Source of the DNA: Allosediminivita pacifica
Lineage (GTDB): Bacteria; Pseudomonadota; Alphaproteobacteria; Rhodobacterales; Rhodobacteraceae
Length of the DNA: 64,000 bases
Direction: 5' to 3'
NCBI RefSeq assembly: GCF_003054175.1
Contig: NZ_QBKN01000007.1
Coordinates: 1 to 64,000 of the forward strand
Positions 43,497-52,864 of this stretch are shown here, piece after piece. The notes under the pieces were generated by a model. The model had not been told where the DNA came from. It did not search any database and was given only the letters and a program-made list of their open reading frames with translations. A program made the position numbers and the translations under genes. Within the stretch, counting starts at the first letter, position 1. Every line of letters begins with the position of its first letter.

Positions 43497-44933
43497 TCAC
43501 TCGGCTGCGATGGCCCCCGCCGGGGCCAGGTCCCCGAGCACCGCATCGGCGCAGTCGCGCCCGTCGCGGATCGCCCAGACCACGAGGCTCGCGCCACGCA
43601 CGATGTCGCCCACGGCGTAGACGCCCGGCAGGCTGGTGCGGCCGGTGGTGAACTCGGCCTTCACGGTGCCCCAGCGGGTCACTTCCAGTTCGGGCTGCCC
43701 CCAGAGGGTGGGCAGTTCCTCGGCCTCGAAACCCAGCGCCTTGATGACGAGGTCGGCGGGTTCCTCGTAGTCGGATCCCTCGATCACCTCGGGGCTCTGG
43801 CGGCCGGTGGCGTCGGGCAGGCCCAGACGCATCTTCTGCGCCAGCACGCCCTCGACCGGTTCGCCCTTGAAGCCCACGGGCGCCGTCAGCCATTCGAAGA
43901 CCACGCCCTCTTCCTCGGCGTTGGCCACCTCGCGCTGCGAGCCGGGCATGTTGGCGCGGTCGCGGCGGTAGAGGCACTTCACGCTGGTCGCGCCCTGGCG
44001 GATGGCGGTGCGGACGCAGTCCATTGCCGTATCGCCGCCGCCGATGACCACGACCCGCTTGCCGTCAGCATTGAGCTCGCCGGATTTGAACTCGGGCACG
44101 TCATCGCCGAAGTTCGACGCGCGGTTCGAGGCGGTCAGGTAGTCGATGGCCCGCACGATGCCCTTGGCGCCCGATCCGGGCCCCTTGAGATCGCGGGACT
44201 TGTAGACGCCGGTGGCGATGATGACCGCGTCATGCTGTTCGCGGATGTCCTCGAAGCTCATGTCCTCGCCCACGCGGCAGTTCAGCACGAAGCGGACGCC
44301 GCCGGCCTCGAGCTGTTCATTGCGCCGCATGACGACGGGCTTCTCCAGCTTGAAGCCGGGAATGCCGTAAGTCATCAGCCCGCCCGCGCGGTCGTGGCTG
44401 TCGTAGACGGTCACCTGAAGGCCCGCACGGCGCAGGTAGTCCGCCGCGGCAAGCCCGCCGGGGCCGGCACCGATGATGCCAACGCTTTCACGGCGTTCCT
44501 CGGAGGGCGTGATGGGTTTCACCCAGCCTTCTTCCCAGGCGGTGTCGGTGATGTACTTCTCGACCGCGCCGATGGTGACGGTGCCGTGGCCCGACTGCTC
44601 GATCACGCAGTTGCCTTCGCAGAGACGGTCCTGCGGGCAGATGCGGCCGCAGATCTCGGGAAAGGTGTTGGTCAGCTGGCTGATCTCGTAGGCTTCCTGA
44701 AGCCGCCCCTCGGCGGTGAGCTTAAGCCAGTCGGGGATGTTGTTGTGCAGCGGGCAGTGGGACTGGCAGTAGGGAACGCCGCACTGGCTGCAGCGGCCCG
44801 ACTGCTCGGCAGCCTTCTGGTCGGCGAACTCCGCGTAGATCTCGTCGAAGTCCTCTTTCCGCACACCGGCCTCCCGCTTCAGGGGCATCTGCCGCGGGGT
44901 GTGAACGAATTTGAGCATCGGCGTCTTGGCCAT
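43497..44933 (-). CDS. gltD: Glutamate synthase small (beta) subunit
   Basis: A 478-residue NADPH-dependent flavoprotein passing electrons to GltB. The N-terminal Fe-S cysteines are in 'CSQCGVPYCQSHCPLHNNIPDW' and 'CGRICPQDRLCEGNC'. Dinucleotide-binding motifs are 'VGIIGAGPGGLAAADYL' and 'VVVIGGGDTAMDCVRTA'. ATG 44933 is preferred because GGAGA lies upstream and the protein then begins MAKTPMLKF as usual. First gene of gltD–GFA–gltB. Confidence 0.96.
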   Translation of the reverse strand: MAKTPMLKFVHTPRQMPLKREAGVRKEDFDEIYAEFADQKAAEQSGRCSQCGVPYCQSHCPLHNNIPDWLKLTAEGRLQEAYEISQLTNTFPEICGRICPQDRLCEGNCVIEQSGHGTVTIGAVEKYITDTAWEEGWVKPITPSEERRESVGIIGAGPGGLAAADYLRRAGLQVTVYDSHDRAGGLMTYGIPGFKLEKPVVMRRNEQLEAGGVRFVLNCRVGEDMSFEDIREQHDAVIIATGVYKSRDLKGPGSGAKGIVRAIDYLTASNRASNFGDDVPEFKSGELNADGKRVVVIGGGDTAMDCVRTAIRQGATSVKCLYRRDRANMPGSQREVANAEEEGVVFEWLTAPVGFKGEPVEGVLAQKMRLGLPDATGRQSPEVIEGSDYEEPADLVIKALGFEAEELPTLWGQPELEVTRWGTVKAEFTTGRTSLPGVYAVGDIVRGASLVVWAIRDGRDCADAVLGDLAPAGAIAAE

Positions 44934-45152
44934 CTGGATCTCTCCGAAGTCCGGGGGTTGCGCGGGTCTTACACCATATGCCGGGCGCAATAAAAGTCAG
45001 CCTTACTGACATATATGGAGATTTTTTACGCTTCGGCAACCAATCCGTGTCGGAAAAGAGAGTTTTTAGGTATCAATCCGGACCTAACCTCTCTCTTTCG
45101 CTCAAAATCGCGGTCTGTATAGCTGTCGCCATACGGTGCGGAGCGATTTGCC

Positions 45153-45956
45153 ATGACCCTTACCCATCTCCTGATCCTGGCGCTGATCCAGGGCATTACC
45201 GAGTTTTTACCGATTTCGTCTTCAGGTCACCTGATTCTTCTTCCCGGCCTGACAGGCATGGCCGACCAGGGACAGGCACTGGACGTTGCCGTCCATGTGG
45301 GCACGCTGGGGGCCGTGGTGCTCTACTTCTGGTCGGACGTGAAAGACGCACTGCAGGGGACGGGCCGCATGCTGACCGGCAAGGTGGACACGCCCAATGC
45401 CCGGCTTGCGCTCAACCTGCTCATCGCAACGATCCCGGTCATCATTCTCGGCCTGTTCCTCAGCGTGACGGGGCTTTCCGAAGCCCTGCGCTCGATCAAG
45501 GTGATCGGCTGGACCATGCTGGGCTTCGGCATCCTTCTCTACGTAATCGACCAGCGCGCCCCGGAAACAAGGACCTTCGAGGACTGGACACTTAGGCAAG
45601 CTGTCATCATGGGGCTATGGCAGGCGATTGCGCTGTTTCCCGGCACCTCGCGCTCGGGCATCACGATCACCGGGGCCCGACAACTGGGCTACGATCGCCA
45701 CGACGGCGCGCGCATCGCGATGCTGATGTCCATTCCCACCATCCTCGCCTCGGGCGCCTTGCTGACCATCGAGGTGGCGGCCGACGCCAACGCGCAGGTG
45801 GCCCGCGACGGCGCCATCGGCGCCGCGCTGGCCTTTCTCGCAGCACTGGCGGCGCTCGCGATCATGATGCCGCTGACGAAGAAGATCAGCTTCACACCCT
45901 ACGTGGTCTACCGGGTGATCCTCGGCGCGGTCCTGCTCTGGATCGCCTACACCTGA
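45153..45956 (+). CDS. uppP: Undecaprenyl-diphosphatase UppP
   Basis: A 267-residue polytopic membrane protein recycling the undecaprenyl carrier for cell-wall synthesis. Signatures are 'LIQGITEFLPISSSGHLILLPGLTG' and 'FPGTSRSGITITGARQLGYDR', which hold the catalytic Glu and Ser/Arg residues. It is divergent from gltD with 219 bp between, where both promoters must lie. Confidence 0.95.
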   Translation: MTLTHLLILALIQGITEFLPISSSGHLILLPGLTGMADQGQALDVAVHVGTLGAVVLYFWSDVKDALQGTGRMLTGKVDTPNARLALNLLIATIPVIILGLFLSVTGLSEALRSIKVIGWTMLGFGILLYVIDQRAPETRTFEDWTLRQAVIMGLWQAIALFPGTSRSGITITGARQLGYDRHDGARIAMLMSIPTILASGALLTIEVAADANAQVARDGAIGAALAFLAALAALAIMMPLTKKISFTPYVVYRVILGAVLLWIAYT

Positions 45957-45962
45957 GGCCCC

Positions 45963-46436
45963 TCAGGCACGGTGATAGGGACTGCCCGTCAGGATCGTCG
46001 CCGCGCGGTAGAGTTGCTCGGCCATCATCACCCGCACCAGCTTGTGGGGCCAGACCATGGCCCCCAGCGACAGGCTGAAATCGGCCTCGGCCACGAAATC
46101 GCGCGCCAGCCCGTCGGCCCCGCCGATGACGAAGGACACGTCAGGTCGGCCGGTGTCGGCCCAGCCTCGCAGTTTTTCGGCAAGATCGGGGGAACTCAGC
46201 GTCGCGCCGCGTTCGTCCATGCAGACGACAAGCCCGCCCTTGGGCAGGCCCTTCCTCAGCAGCTCCGCCTCGCCGGCGGGGCCGCCGCCCTTGCGGTCGT
46301 CGACCTCGTGCTCGCCGCCGAAGCGCCAGCCCAGGGGCTTGGACGCCGCGGCAAAGCGCGAGACGTAGTCGTCGACCAGCGCACGTTCCTCGGAGCGGCC
46401 GGGCAGCCGTCCCACCGCGCTCAGATGCACCCGCAT
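45963..46436 (-). CDS. rlmH: 23S rRNA pseudouridine methyltransferase RlmH
   Basis: A 157-residue SPOUT methyltransferase that modifies m3-pseudouridine 1915 of 23S rRNA. The family motifs 'FVIGGADGLARDF' and 'LSLGAMVWPHKLVRVMMAEQLYRA' are present, ending in the typical 'GSPYHRA'. It follows rsfS by one base, the usual pairing. Confidence 0.95.
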   Translation of the reverse strand: MRVHLSAVGRLPGRSEERALVDDYVSRFAAASKPLGWRFGGEHEVDDRKGGGPAGEAELLRKGLPKGGLVVCMDERGATLSSPDLAEKLRGWADTGRPDVSFVIGGADGLARDFVAEADFSLSLGAMVWPHKLVRVMMAEQLYRAATILTGSPYHRA

Positions 46437-46437
46437 G

Positions 46438-46812
46438 TCAGCGGAGCGCGGTCTGTGCCTCGGCGCCGTTTACCGGCTGCCACATCTTCTCAAGCTGGTA
46501 GAACTCGCGCACCTCGGGACGGAAGACATGCACAAGCACGTCCCCTGCGTCGATCAGAACCCAATCGCCGCCTTCCTTGCCCTCGGACTTGCACAGGACA
46601 CCGTGATCCTGCTTCAGCGTCTCTTCCACCTTGTCGGCGATCGCCGCCACCTGGCGCGACGAGCGCCCGGTGCAGATCACCATGTAGTCGCAGACGGCCG
46701 TCTTTCCGCGCAGGTCGATCTGCACGACATCCTCGGCCTTGTTGTCTGAGAGGGTGGTGAGAACGGCATCGAGCAGTCGTTCTCCGGTCAGTTCAAGCTG
46801 GGTCACGCCCAT
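46438..46812 (-). CDS. rsfS: Ribosomal silencing factor RsfS
   Basis: About 124 residues of an Iojap/RsfS protein, which binds uL14 and blocks subunit joining when nutrients are scarce. Diagnostic parts are 'KAEDVVQIDLRGKTAVCDYMVICTGRSSRQVAAIADKV' and 'GDWVLIDAGDVLVHVF'. The start is uncertain: ATG 46812 is given, but in-frame GTG 46878 and ATG 46917 are possible. A short out-of-frame reading frame with its own AGGAGG (46803–46865) ends inside the chosen start. Confidence 0.88.
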   Translation of the reverse strand: MGVTQLELTGERLLDAVLTTLSDNKAEDVVQIDLRGKTAVCDYMVICTGRSSRQVAAIADKVEETLKQDHGVLCKSEGKEGGDWVLIDAGDVLVHVFRPEVREFYQLEKMWQPVNGAEAQTALR

Positions 46813-47024
46813 GGGCATCCCCGCGTCAGCGGCCTGCGCCGCACCTGCATGAGGTAACAGGACATAGTCCTCCTTCACTCCACGCGCCGGAACGCGCCCC
46901 GGCGCAAGACGTAACATAGGATAGCACCCGGCCCGCGAAATCTCAATGTCATGGGACGTGACGGCGCCGGGACGGCGGGAAAGCCCACCGTCGCCCCGTC
47001 ATTTCGCCATCGAAAGCGCCGGTT

Positions 47025-49364
47025 TCAAGCCCCGTAGGGCACCCAGACGGTTTTCACCTCGGTCGCCGCCTCGAGGAAGAGCTGCCCCTCGCCCGCCGGC
47101 CCCATCCAGTCGCGCGCGGTGGTTTCGACCCATGTCCGCTTGAGGTTTCCCGCGCCCTCGCGCTCCACCACTTCGGCAAGCTCGGGGTCCGAGAAGGACC
47201 AGACCGCGTCGACGTCCAGATGCTTGGCCATGACCGGCGCAAGCTCGGCATGGCTGCCAGTCAGCAGGTTCACCACCCCCGCCGGGACGTCCGAGGTTTC
47301 GAGCACCTGCATGAACTCGGCCGCCATCAGCGGGAAGGGTTCGGAGGCCACCAGCACCACCCGATTCCCCATGGCGAGCGCCGGCCCCATGGCCGACACC
47401 AGCCCCAGCAGCGGGTGCGCATCGGGGCAGAGAGCGCCGATCACTCCGCAGGGTTCGCGCAGCGCCACGGCAAGGCCGCGCACCGGGGCCTGCGCCACGC
47501 GCCCGTCGAACTTGTCGGCCCAGGCGCCGTAGGTGAACAGCCGGTCGACCGAGGCCACGACCTCGTCCGCGCCGTCGCTTCCGCCGGTCAGGCGGTCGAT
47601 GCGGGCGGCGATCTCGTCCGCGCGGGCCTGAAGGTTCTCGGCGATGTAGTAGATGACCTGCGCGCGGTTGTGGGCGCTCGCCCCGGACCAGGCCTTGGCA
47701 CCGCGCGCGGCCTCGACCGCGTTGCGCAGGTCCTTGCGGTTCGACAGCGGCGCCTGTCCGATCAGCGCGCCCTCGGCATCGTAGACGTTGCGGGCATAAC
47801 CGCCATCGGGGCGGGCCTGCTTGCCGCCGATGTAGAGCTTGGCAGTGCGGTCCACGTCCTGCGGTTCTGCCGTTTCGCCGACAAAGGCGGCGGTACGCAC
47901 CAGCGGTGCGGCGCCGGAGGGTGCCTTGAGATAGGCGCCCAGCCCCTCCCAGCCGCCTTCGCGGCCAAAGCCCGACTCGCGCACGCCACCGAAGGGCGCC
48001 GCCGCGTCGAACATGTTCGACCCGTTCACCCAGACGACGCCCGCCGCCAGCTTTGGCGCCACATCGAGCGCGGTGTTCAGGTTCTCGGACCAGACCGAGG
48101 CCGCCAGCCCGTAGCGCGTGTTGTTGGCAAGCTGCACCGCCTCGTCCGGCGTGCGGAAGGTCGAGGACACCAGCACCGGGCCGAAGATTTCGTCCTGCAT
48201 CAGCGCAGAGGCGGGCGAGAGCCCCGAGATCAGCGTGGGTGGATAGAAGCAGCCGTCGGGCATGGCGCAGGCGGCGCGGTGCACCTCGCCCTCGCCCGCG
48301 TGACGATCGACGAGCGAGCGGATGCGGGCCAGCTGTTCGGGATCGACGATGGCCCCCACGTCCACCGACTTGTCGAGCGGATCACCCACCCGCAGGTTGT
48401 CCATCCGGCGCTTGAGCCGCGCGTGGAATTCCTCGGCCACGCCTTCCTGCACCAGCAGGCGCGACCCGGCGCAGCAGACCTGCCCACCGTTGAACCAGAT
48501 GGCGTCCACCAGCCCCTCGACGGCGGAATCCAAATCGGCGTCCTCGAAAACGATGTAGGGCGACTTGCCGCCAAGCTCGAGCGTCTGGGCGATGTCGCGG
48601 CCCGCCGTGGCGGCGCGGATCTTGCGCCCCACCTCGGTCGAGCCGGTGAAGGCGACCTTGTCCACGTCGGCATTCACGATCATCTCGCCCACGGCCCCGT
48701 CGCCGGTCACGATGTTGACCACGCCGCGCGGCAGGCCCGCCTGCCGGCAGAGATCGGCAAAGCAGAGCGCCGTGAGCGAGGTCCACTCGGCCGGCTTCAG
48801 CACCACGGTGTTGCCCGCCGCCAGCGCCGGGGCGACCTTCCACGCCAGCATCAGCAGCGGGAAGTTCCATGGGATGATCTGCCCGCAGACGCCCTGCGGC
48901 TCCATCCCCGGCAGTTCGCTGTCCATGAGCTGCGCGAGGCCCGCATGGTGGTAGAAGTGCCGCGCCACGAGCGGCACGTCGATGTCGCGGCTTTCGCGGA
49001 TCGGCTTGCCGTTGTCGAGCGTCTCGAGCACCGCCAGCAGCCGCGCATGCTTCTGCACCAGGCGCGCCAGCGCGTAGAGGTAGCGCGCCCGCGCCTTGCC
49101 GCCCAGCGCCGCCCATCCGGGCTGCACGCTCCGCGCGGCGGTCACGGCGGCATCCACGTCGTCCTGCGTGGCCTGCGTCAGCGTGGCCAGCACCTCGTCC
49201 GTGGCGGGATTGCGGCTTTCGAAGCCTTCGCCCGGCGTGGTCATGGCCCCGTCGATGAAGTGGCCGAAGCGCGACCCCTGCTCGACGATCCAGGCCAGCG
49301 CATCGGCGGAGGATTCCGGGGCGGTGCCATAATCCATGGTCTCGAAGATTTCCTTGATGGTCAT
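47025..49364 (-). CDS. ALDH16-type fused aldehyde dehydrogenase
   Basis: A 779-residue protein with two aldehyde dehydrogenase domains. The first (about 30–480) is complete: 'IIPWNFPLLMLAWKVAPALAAGNTVVLKP', 'AFTGSTEVGRKI', 'LELGGKSPYIVF' with the general-base Glu, and 'FNGGQVCCAGSRLL' with the nucleophile Cys. The second (about 520–779) keeps the fold but has no such Cys motif. This layout is the ALDH16 family, known in bacteria including roseobacter relatives. Its neighbour deoC makes acetaldehyde, a plausible substrate. Its ATG shares a base with the upstream stop (TGATG). Confidence 0.92.
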   Translation of the reverse strand: MTIKEIFETMDYGTAPESSADALAWIVEQGSRFGHFIDGAMTTPGEGFESRNPATDEVLATLTQATQDDVDAAVTAARSVQPGWAALGGKARARYLYALARLVQKHARLLAVLETLDNGKPIRESRDIDVPLVARHFYHHAGLAQLMDSELPGMEPQGVCGQIIPWNFPLLMLAWKVAPALAAGNTVVLKPAEWTSLTALCFADLCRQAGLPRGVVNIVTGDGAVGEMIVNADVDKVAFTGSTEVGRKIRAATAGRDIAQTLELGGKSPYIVFEDADLDSAVEGLVDAIWFNGGQVCCAGSRLLVQEGVAEEFHARLKRRMDNLRVGDPLDKSVDVGAIVDPEQLARIRSLVDRHAGEGEVHRAACAMPDGCFYPPTLISGLSPASALMQDEIFGPVLVSSTFRTPDEAVQLANNTRYGLAASVWSENLNTALDVAPKLAAGVVWVNGSNMFDAAAPFGGVRESGFGREGGWEGLGAYLKAPSGAAPLVRTAAFVGETAEPQDVDRTAKLYIGGKQARPDGGYARNVYDAEGALIGQAPLSNRKDLRNAVEAARGAKAWSGASAHNRAQVIYYIAENLQARADEIAARIDRLTGGSDGADEVVASVDRLFTYGAWADKFDGRVAQAPVRGLAVALREPCGVIGALCPDAHPLLGLVSAMGPALAMGNRVVLVASEPFPLMAAEFMQVLETSDVPAGVVNLLTGSHAELAPVMAKHLDVDAVWSFSDPELAEVVEREGAGNLKRTWVETTARDWMGPAGEGQLFLEAATEVKTVWVPYGA

Positions 49365-49654
49365 CAGATCGGGCCTCTCAGCAGGAGGAAGGCGACGTAG
49401 GCCAGCCAGAGAAAGGCCAGCCCCCAGACAAAGTACATGACGCGGGCGCTGCGCCGGTGCAGGGCGACATAGGATTCCATCCCCTCGGGCGTGGGCTGGG
49501 GCGGAAGGAAATCCGGCTCCTCGCCCAGCTGCCGCCGCAGGCGCGTGGGCAGGTCCCGCGCGGCGCGCTTGATCTTCTTGCGGCGCCAGGACTTGGCCCC
49601 GAGGAAGAGCGCCACGAAGACGCCGATCAACAGGACGCGGGGATCGTTCATCAT
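49364..49654 (-). CDS. Small membrane protein between deoC and ALDH16
   Basis: A 96-residue protein with a hydrophobic helix near each end (about 7–20 and 74–92) and a basic middle with 'RRKKIKRAARDLPTRLRRQLGE'. I do not recognise a family. It starts four bases after deoC and its stop overlaps the ALDH16 start, so it belongs to the operon. Confidence 0.7.
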   Translation of the reverse strand: MMNDPRVLLIGVFVALFLGAKSWRRKKIKRAARDLPTRLRRQLGEEPDFLPPQPTPEGMESYVALHRRSARVMYFVWGLAFLWLAYVAFLLLRGPI

Positions 49655-49658
49655 GGCG

Positions 49659-50648
49659 TCACGCCATCGCGTGGCGCCAGCCGGCGGAATAGGCGCCCGT
49701 CACGTGGTGCTCGAGCTGCCGCTCGATATCGCCCAGCAGCGACGACGCGCCGAAGCGGAAGAGATGCGGGCGCAGCCAGCGGTCGCCCAGTTCTTCCTTC
49801 ACCATCGACAGGTAGACCAGCGAATCCTTGGCCTTGGAGATGCCGCCCGCGGGCTTGTAGCCCACGCGGTAGCCGGTCAGGTCATAGTACTCGCGGATCG
49901 CCCGCATCATCACGAGGCTCACCGGCAGCGTGGCGTTCACGCCTTCCTTGCCGGTCGAGGTCTTGATGAAATCCGCCCCCGCCATCATGCAGACCATCGA
50001 GGCGCGCGCCACGTTGGTCAGCGTTCCAAGCTCGCCGGTGGCAAGGATCGCCTTCACGTGCGCCTCGCCGCAGGCGGCGCGGAAGGCGCGCATCTCGTCA
50101 TAGAGCGCCTGCCAGTCACCAGTGAGCACGTGGCGGCGCGAGATGACGATGTCGATCTCGGATGCTCCCGCGCTCACGCTTTCGCCGATCTCGGCCACGC
50201 GCAGGTGGAAGGGCGACAGGCCTGCCGGGAAGCCGGTGCTGACGGCGGCCACGGGAATGCCCGATCCGTCGAGCGCCTTCACCGCGGGCGCGATCATGTC
50301 GTGGTAGACGCAGACCGCCCCCACCGTGAGGTCGGGCAGGCCGATGGCGTCGAGCAGGTCGGCGCGCACAGGCTGCCGCGCCTTGGCGCAAAGCCGCGCC
50401 ACGCGGCCCGGCGTGTCGTCGCCCGCGAGCGTCGTCAGGTCGATGCAGGAGATGGCACGCGCAAGCCAGGCCGCCTGGTGCGCCTTCTTCACGCTGCGCC
50501 GCCCCGGCAGGGTCGCCGCGCGGCGTTCCACGGCCGAGCGGTTCACCCGCTGCGAGAGCACGCGGTCCATGTCGAGCGCCATGCCCGGGTTGCGCGGCTC
50601 GTGCACCTGCGGAAGCTGATGCGTGCCCTGACGCTCTGCGGTCTGCAT
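49659..50648 (-). CDS. deoC: Deoxyribose-phosphate aldolase
   Basis: A 329-residue class I aldolase of the longer DeoC type. The active site lysines are in 'HVKAILATGEL' and the Schiff-base motif 'ADFIKTSTGKEGVNATLPV'; 'YRVGYKPAGGISKAKDSL' carries the second Lys. It splits deoxyribose-5-phosphate into glyceraldehyde-3-phosphate and acetaldehyde. First gene of deoC–membrane protein–ALDH16, so the acetaldehyde could be oxidised directly by the dehydrogenase. Confidence 0.94.
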   Translation of the reverse strand: MQTAERQGTHQLPQVHEPRNPGMALDMDRVLSQRVNRSAVERRAATLPGRRSVKKAHQAAWLARAISCIDLTTLAGDDTPGRVARLCAKARQPVRADLLDAIGLPDLTVGAVCVYHDMIAPAVKALDGSGIPVAAVSTGFPAGLSPFHLRVAEIGESVSAGASEIDIVISRRHVLTGDWQALYDEMRAFRAACGEAHVKAILATGELGTLTNVARASMVCMMAGADFIKTSTGKEGVNATLPVSLVMMRAIREYYDLTGYRVGYKPAGGISKAKDSLVYLSMVKEELGDRWLRPHLFRFGASSLLGDIERQLEHHVTGAYSAGWRHAMA

Positions 50649-50759
50649 GGGGGTCCTCCGTTTGGCAGGGACGGTGGCACGGGCGCCGCGTCCGGGCAAG
50701 CCTGCCCTCGCGGCGCGTGCGAGGGGCGGCGCAGGGGCCGCCCCGTCAGGATCTGCGGA

Positions 50760-51944
50760 TCAGACGCCCGCCTTGACGATGGCCTCGACCAGAACCGGAA
50801 CGGTGTCCTTGTTCAGGCCCGCCACGTTGAAGCGGGAATCGCCCACCATGTAGATGCCGTGGCTTTCGCGCATGGCCTCGACCTGTTCGGGCGTCGCGCC
50901 GAGGCGCGAGAACATGCCCCGGTGCTGCGCGAGGAAGCCGAAGCGGTCCGACCCGGTCAGGCGCTGAAGCTCGGCGGCGAGCTGTTCGCGCAGGCCCAGC
51001 ATGGTCAGGCGCACGTCCTCGAGCTCGGCGGCCCAGTCGCCGCGCAGCTCGGGATCGTTCAGCACCATGGTCACCAGCCGCGCGCCGTGGTCCGGCGGGA
51101 ACGAGAAGTTCTGCCGGTTGAGGTAGTTCAGCGTCTGCTGGTTCAGCTTCTGCTTCGCGGGATCGTTGCAGACCGCCATCAGGATGCCGGTGCGCTCGCG
51201 GTAGATGCCGAAGTTCTTGGAGCAGCTCGCCGCGATCAGGCACTCGGGCACAGAGGAGGCCACCATGCGCACGCCCTCGGCGTCGGCGTCGAGACCGTCG
51301 CCGAAGCCCTGGTAGGCGATGTCGATCATGGGCGTCGCGCCGGTTTCCAGCAGCAGGTCGATGACGGCCTTCCACTGGCTGGGGTTCAGGTTGGCACCCG
51401 TGGGGTTGTGGCAGCAGCCGTGCAGCAGCACCACGTCGCCCTTACCGGCCTTGCCGATGTCCTCCATCATGCCGTCGAAATCGACGCCGCGGGTTTCGTC
51501 GTCGAAGTAACGGTAGGGGACCTTCTCGATCCCCATGTGGCCGAGGATCGACAGGTGGTTGGGCCATGTCGGGTCGCTGTGGAAGACACGGACGCCGGGG
51601 CTCGCCATGCGGGCCAGGTCGAAGCCCTGCCGCACTGCGCCGGTGCCGCCGGGCGTCGCTGCCGCGGCCACGTTCGAACGCGGCACCGCGTCGCCCAGCA
51701 CGAGGTTCACCATGGCGTCGCCGTAGGCGGGATCGCCCGCGAGCCCGGTGTAGGCCTTGGTTTCCTCGACCTCCCAGAGCTGCTTCTCGGCGGCCTTGAT
51801 GGCGCGCATGATCGGCGTGCGGCCCTGCGGATCCTTGTAGACGCCGACACCGAGGTCCACCTTCTGCTCGCGCGGATCCTCCTTGTAGGCCTGCATGAGC
51901 ATGAGGATCTTGTCGGCGGGCTGTTCCTTGAGGGTCTCGAACAT
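50760..51944 (-). CDS. tyrB: Aromatic/aspartate aminotransferase (AspC/TyrB type)
   Basis: A 394-residue class I aminotransferase of the Ialpha subgroup. Marks are 'KVDLGVGVYKDPQGRTPIMRAI', 'CCHNPTGANL', 'DIAYQGFGDGLDADAEGVR' and the PLP-lysine site 'AASCSKNFGIYRERTG'. It transaminates aromatic amino acids and aspartate; exact preference is not readable. Start 51944 shares a base with the sseA stop (TGATG), so both are one operon. Confidence 0.9.
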   Translation of the reverse strand: MFETLKEQPADKILMLMQAYKEDPREQKVDLGVGVYKDPQGRTPIMRAIKAAEKQLWEVEETKAYTGLAGDPAYGDAMVNLVLGDAVPRSNVAAAATPGGTGAVRQGFDLARMASPGVRVFHSDPTWPNHLSILGHMGIEKVPYRYFDDETRGVDFDGMMEDIGKAGKGDVVLLHGCCHNPTGANLNPSQWKAVIDLLLETGATPMIDIAYQGFGDGLDADAEGVRMVASSVPECLIAASCSKNFGIYRERTGILMAVCNDPAKQKLNQQTLNYLNRQNFSFPPDHGARLVTMVLNDPELRGDWAAELEDVRLTMLGLREQLAAELQRLTGSDRFGFLAQHRGMFSRLGATPEQVEAMRESHGIYMVGDSRFNVAGLNKDTVPVLVEAIVKAGV

Positions 51945-52801
51945 CAATCGTCTCCGGTGGCTACGGGCAGGGTCGGGAACTGGCCCCATTCGGTCCAGGA
52001 CCCGTCGTAGAGCGAGTGGTCTTGCTTGCCGATCCGTTCCAACGCGAGGCTCAGGATCGCGGCGGTGACGCCGGAGCCGCAGCTGGTGATGGCAGGCTTC
52101 GAAAGGTCGACGCCGGCGGCCTCGAAGGTGGCGCGCAGGGCGTCGGGGTCCCTCATGGTGCCGTCATCGTTCAGCAGCGTGCGGTAGTGCACGTTCTTCG
52201 AGCCCGGGATGTGCCCCGAGCGCAGCCCCTCGCGGGGCTCGGGCTCTTCCCCGCGAAAACGGGCGGGCGCACGGGCGTCGAGGATCTCGGTATCGCGCAG
52301 CTTGGAGGCCTCGGACACCTGGGTCACGTCGCGGACCATGTGGGCCTGGCGGCGGACGGTCATGTGGCGGTCGCGCACGATGGGCGGCATGTCCTCCACG
52401 GGGCGGCCCTCGGCCTGCCACTTCGGCAAGCCGCCGTCGAGCACGGCCACGTCCTCCTTGCCCATCAGGCGGAACAGCCACCAGACGCGCGCGGCGGAAA
52501 ACATGCCGGACCCGTCGTAGACCACGACCTGATGGCCGTCGCCCACGCCCATGGCGCGGCAGCGGGACATGAACTTCTCGACCGGGGGCGCCATGTGCGG
52601 CAGCTCTGAGCGCTGATCGGACATGTCGTCGATGTCGAAGAAGCGCGCGCCGGGCACGTGTGCGGCCTCGTACTCGGCCTTCGGGTCGCGGTCGCTCCCG
52701 GGCAGGTACCAGCTTGCGTCCAGCACACGCAGGTCGGGGTCGGACAGATGCCGCTCAAGCCAGTCGGTGGAAACCAGCAGCCGGGGATCCTCGGGCGCCA
52801 T
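51944..52801 (-). CDS. sseA: 3-mercaptopyruvate sulfurtransferase
   Basis: A 285-residue protein of two rhodanese domains. The catalytic Cys is in 'AITSCGSGVTAAILSLAL' of the second domain; the CGSGVT loop is typical of mercaptopyruvate sulfurtransferases rather than thiosulfate rhodaneses. The first domain has 'VSTDWLERHLSDPDLRVLDASWYLP' and lacks the Cys. The downstream aminotransferase could supply 3-mercaptopyruvate from cysteine. Confidence 0.93.
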   Translation of the reverse strand: MAPEDPRLLVSTDWLERHLSDPDLRVLDASWYLPGSDRDPKAEYEAAHVPGARFFDIDDMSDQRSELPHMAPPVEKFMSRCRAMGVGDGHQVVVYDGSGMFSAARVWWLFRLMGKEDVAVLDGGLPKWQAEGRPVEDMPPIVRDRHMTVRRQAHMVRDVTQVSEASKLRDTEILDARAPARFRGEEPEPREGLRSGHIPGSKNVHYRTLLNDDGTMRDPDALRATFEAAGVDLSKPAITSCGSGVTAAILSLALERIGKQDHSLYDGSWTEWGQFPTLPVATGDD

Positions 52802-52864
52802 GAAAAGCTCCTCTCGCGTATCCCGTGTTGATTAGACGCGCTCAGGTCCGGTGGCAAGACCGGC

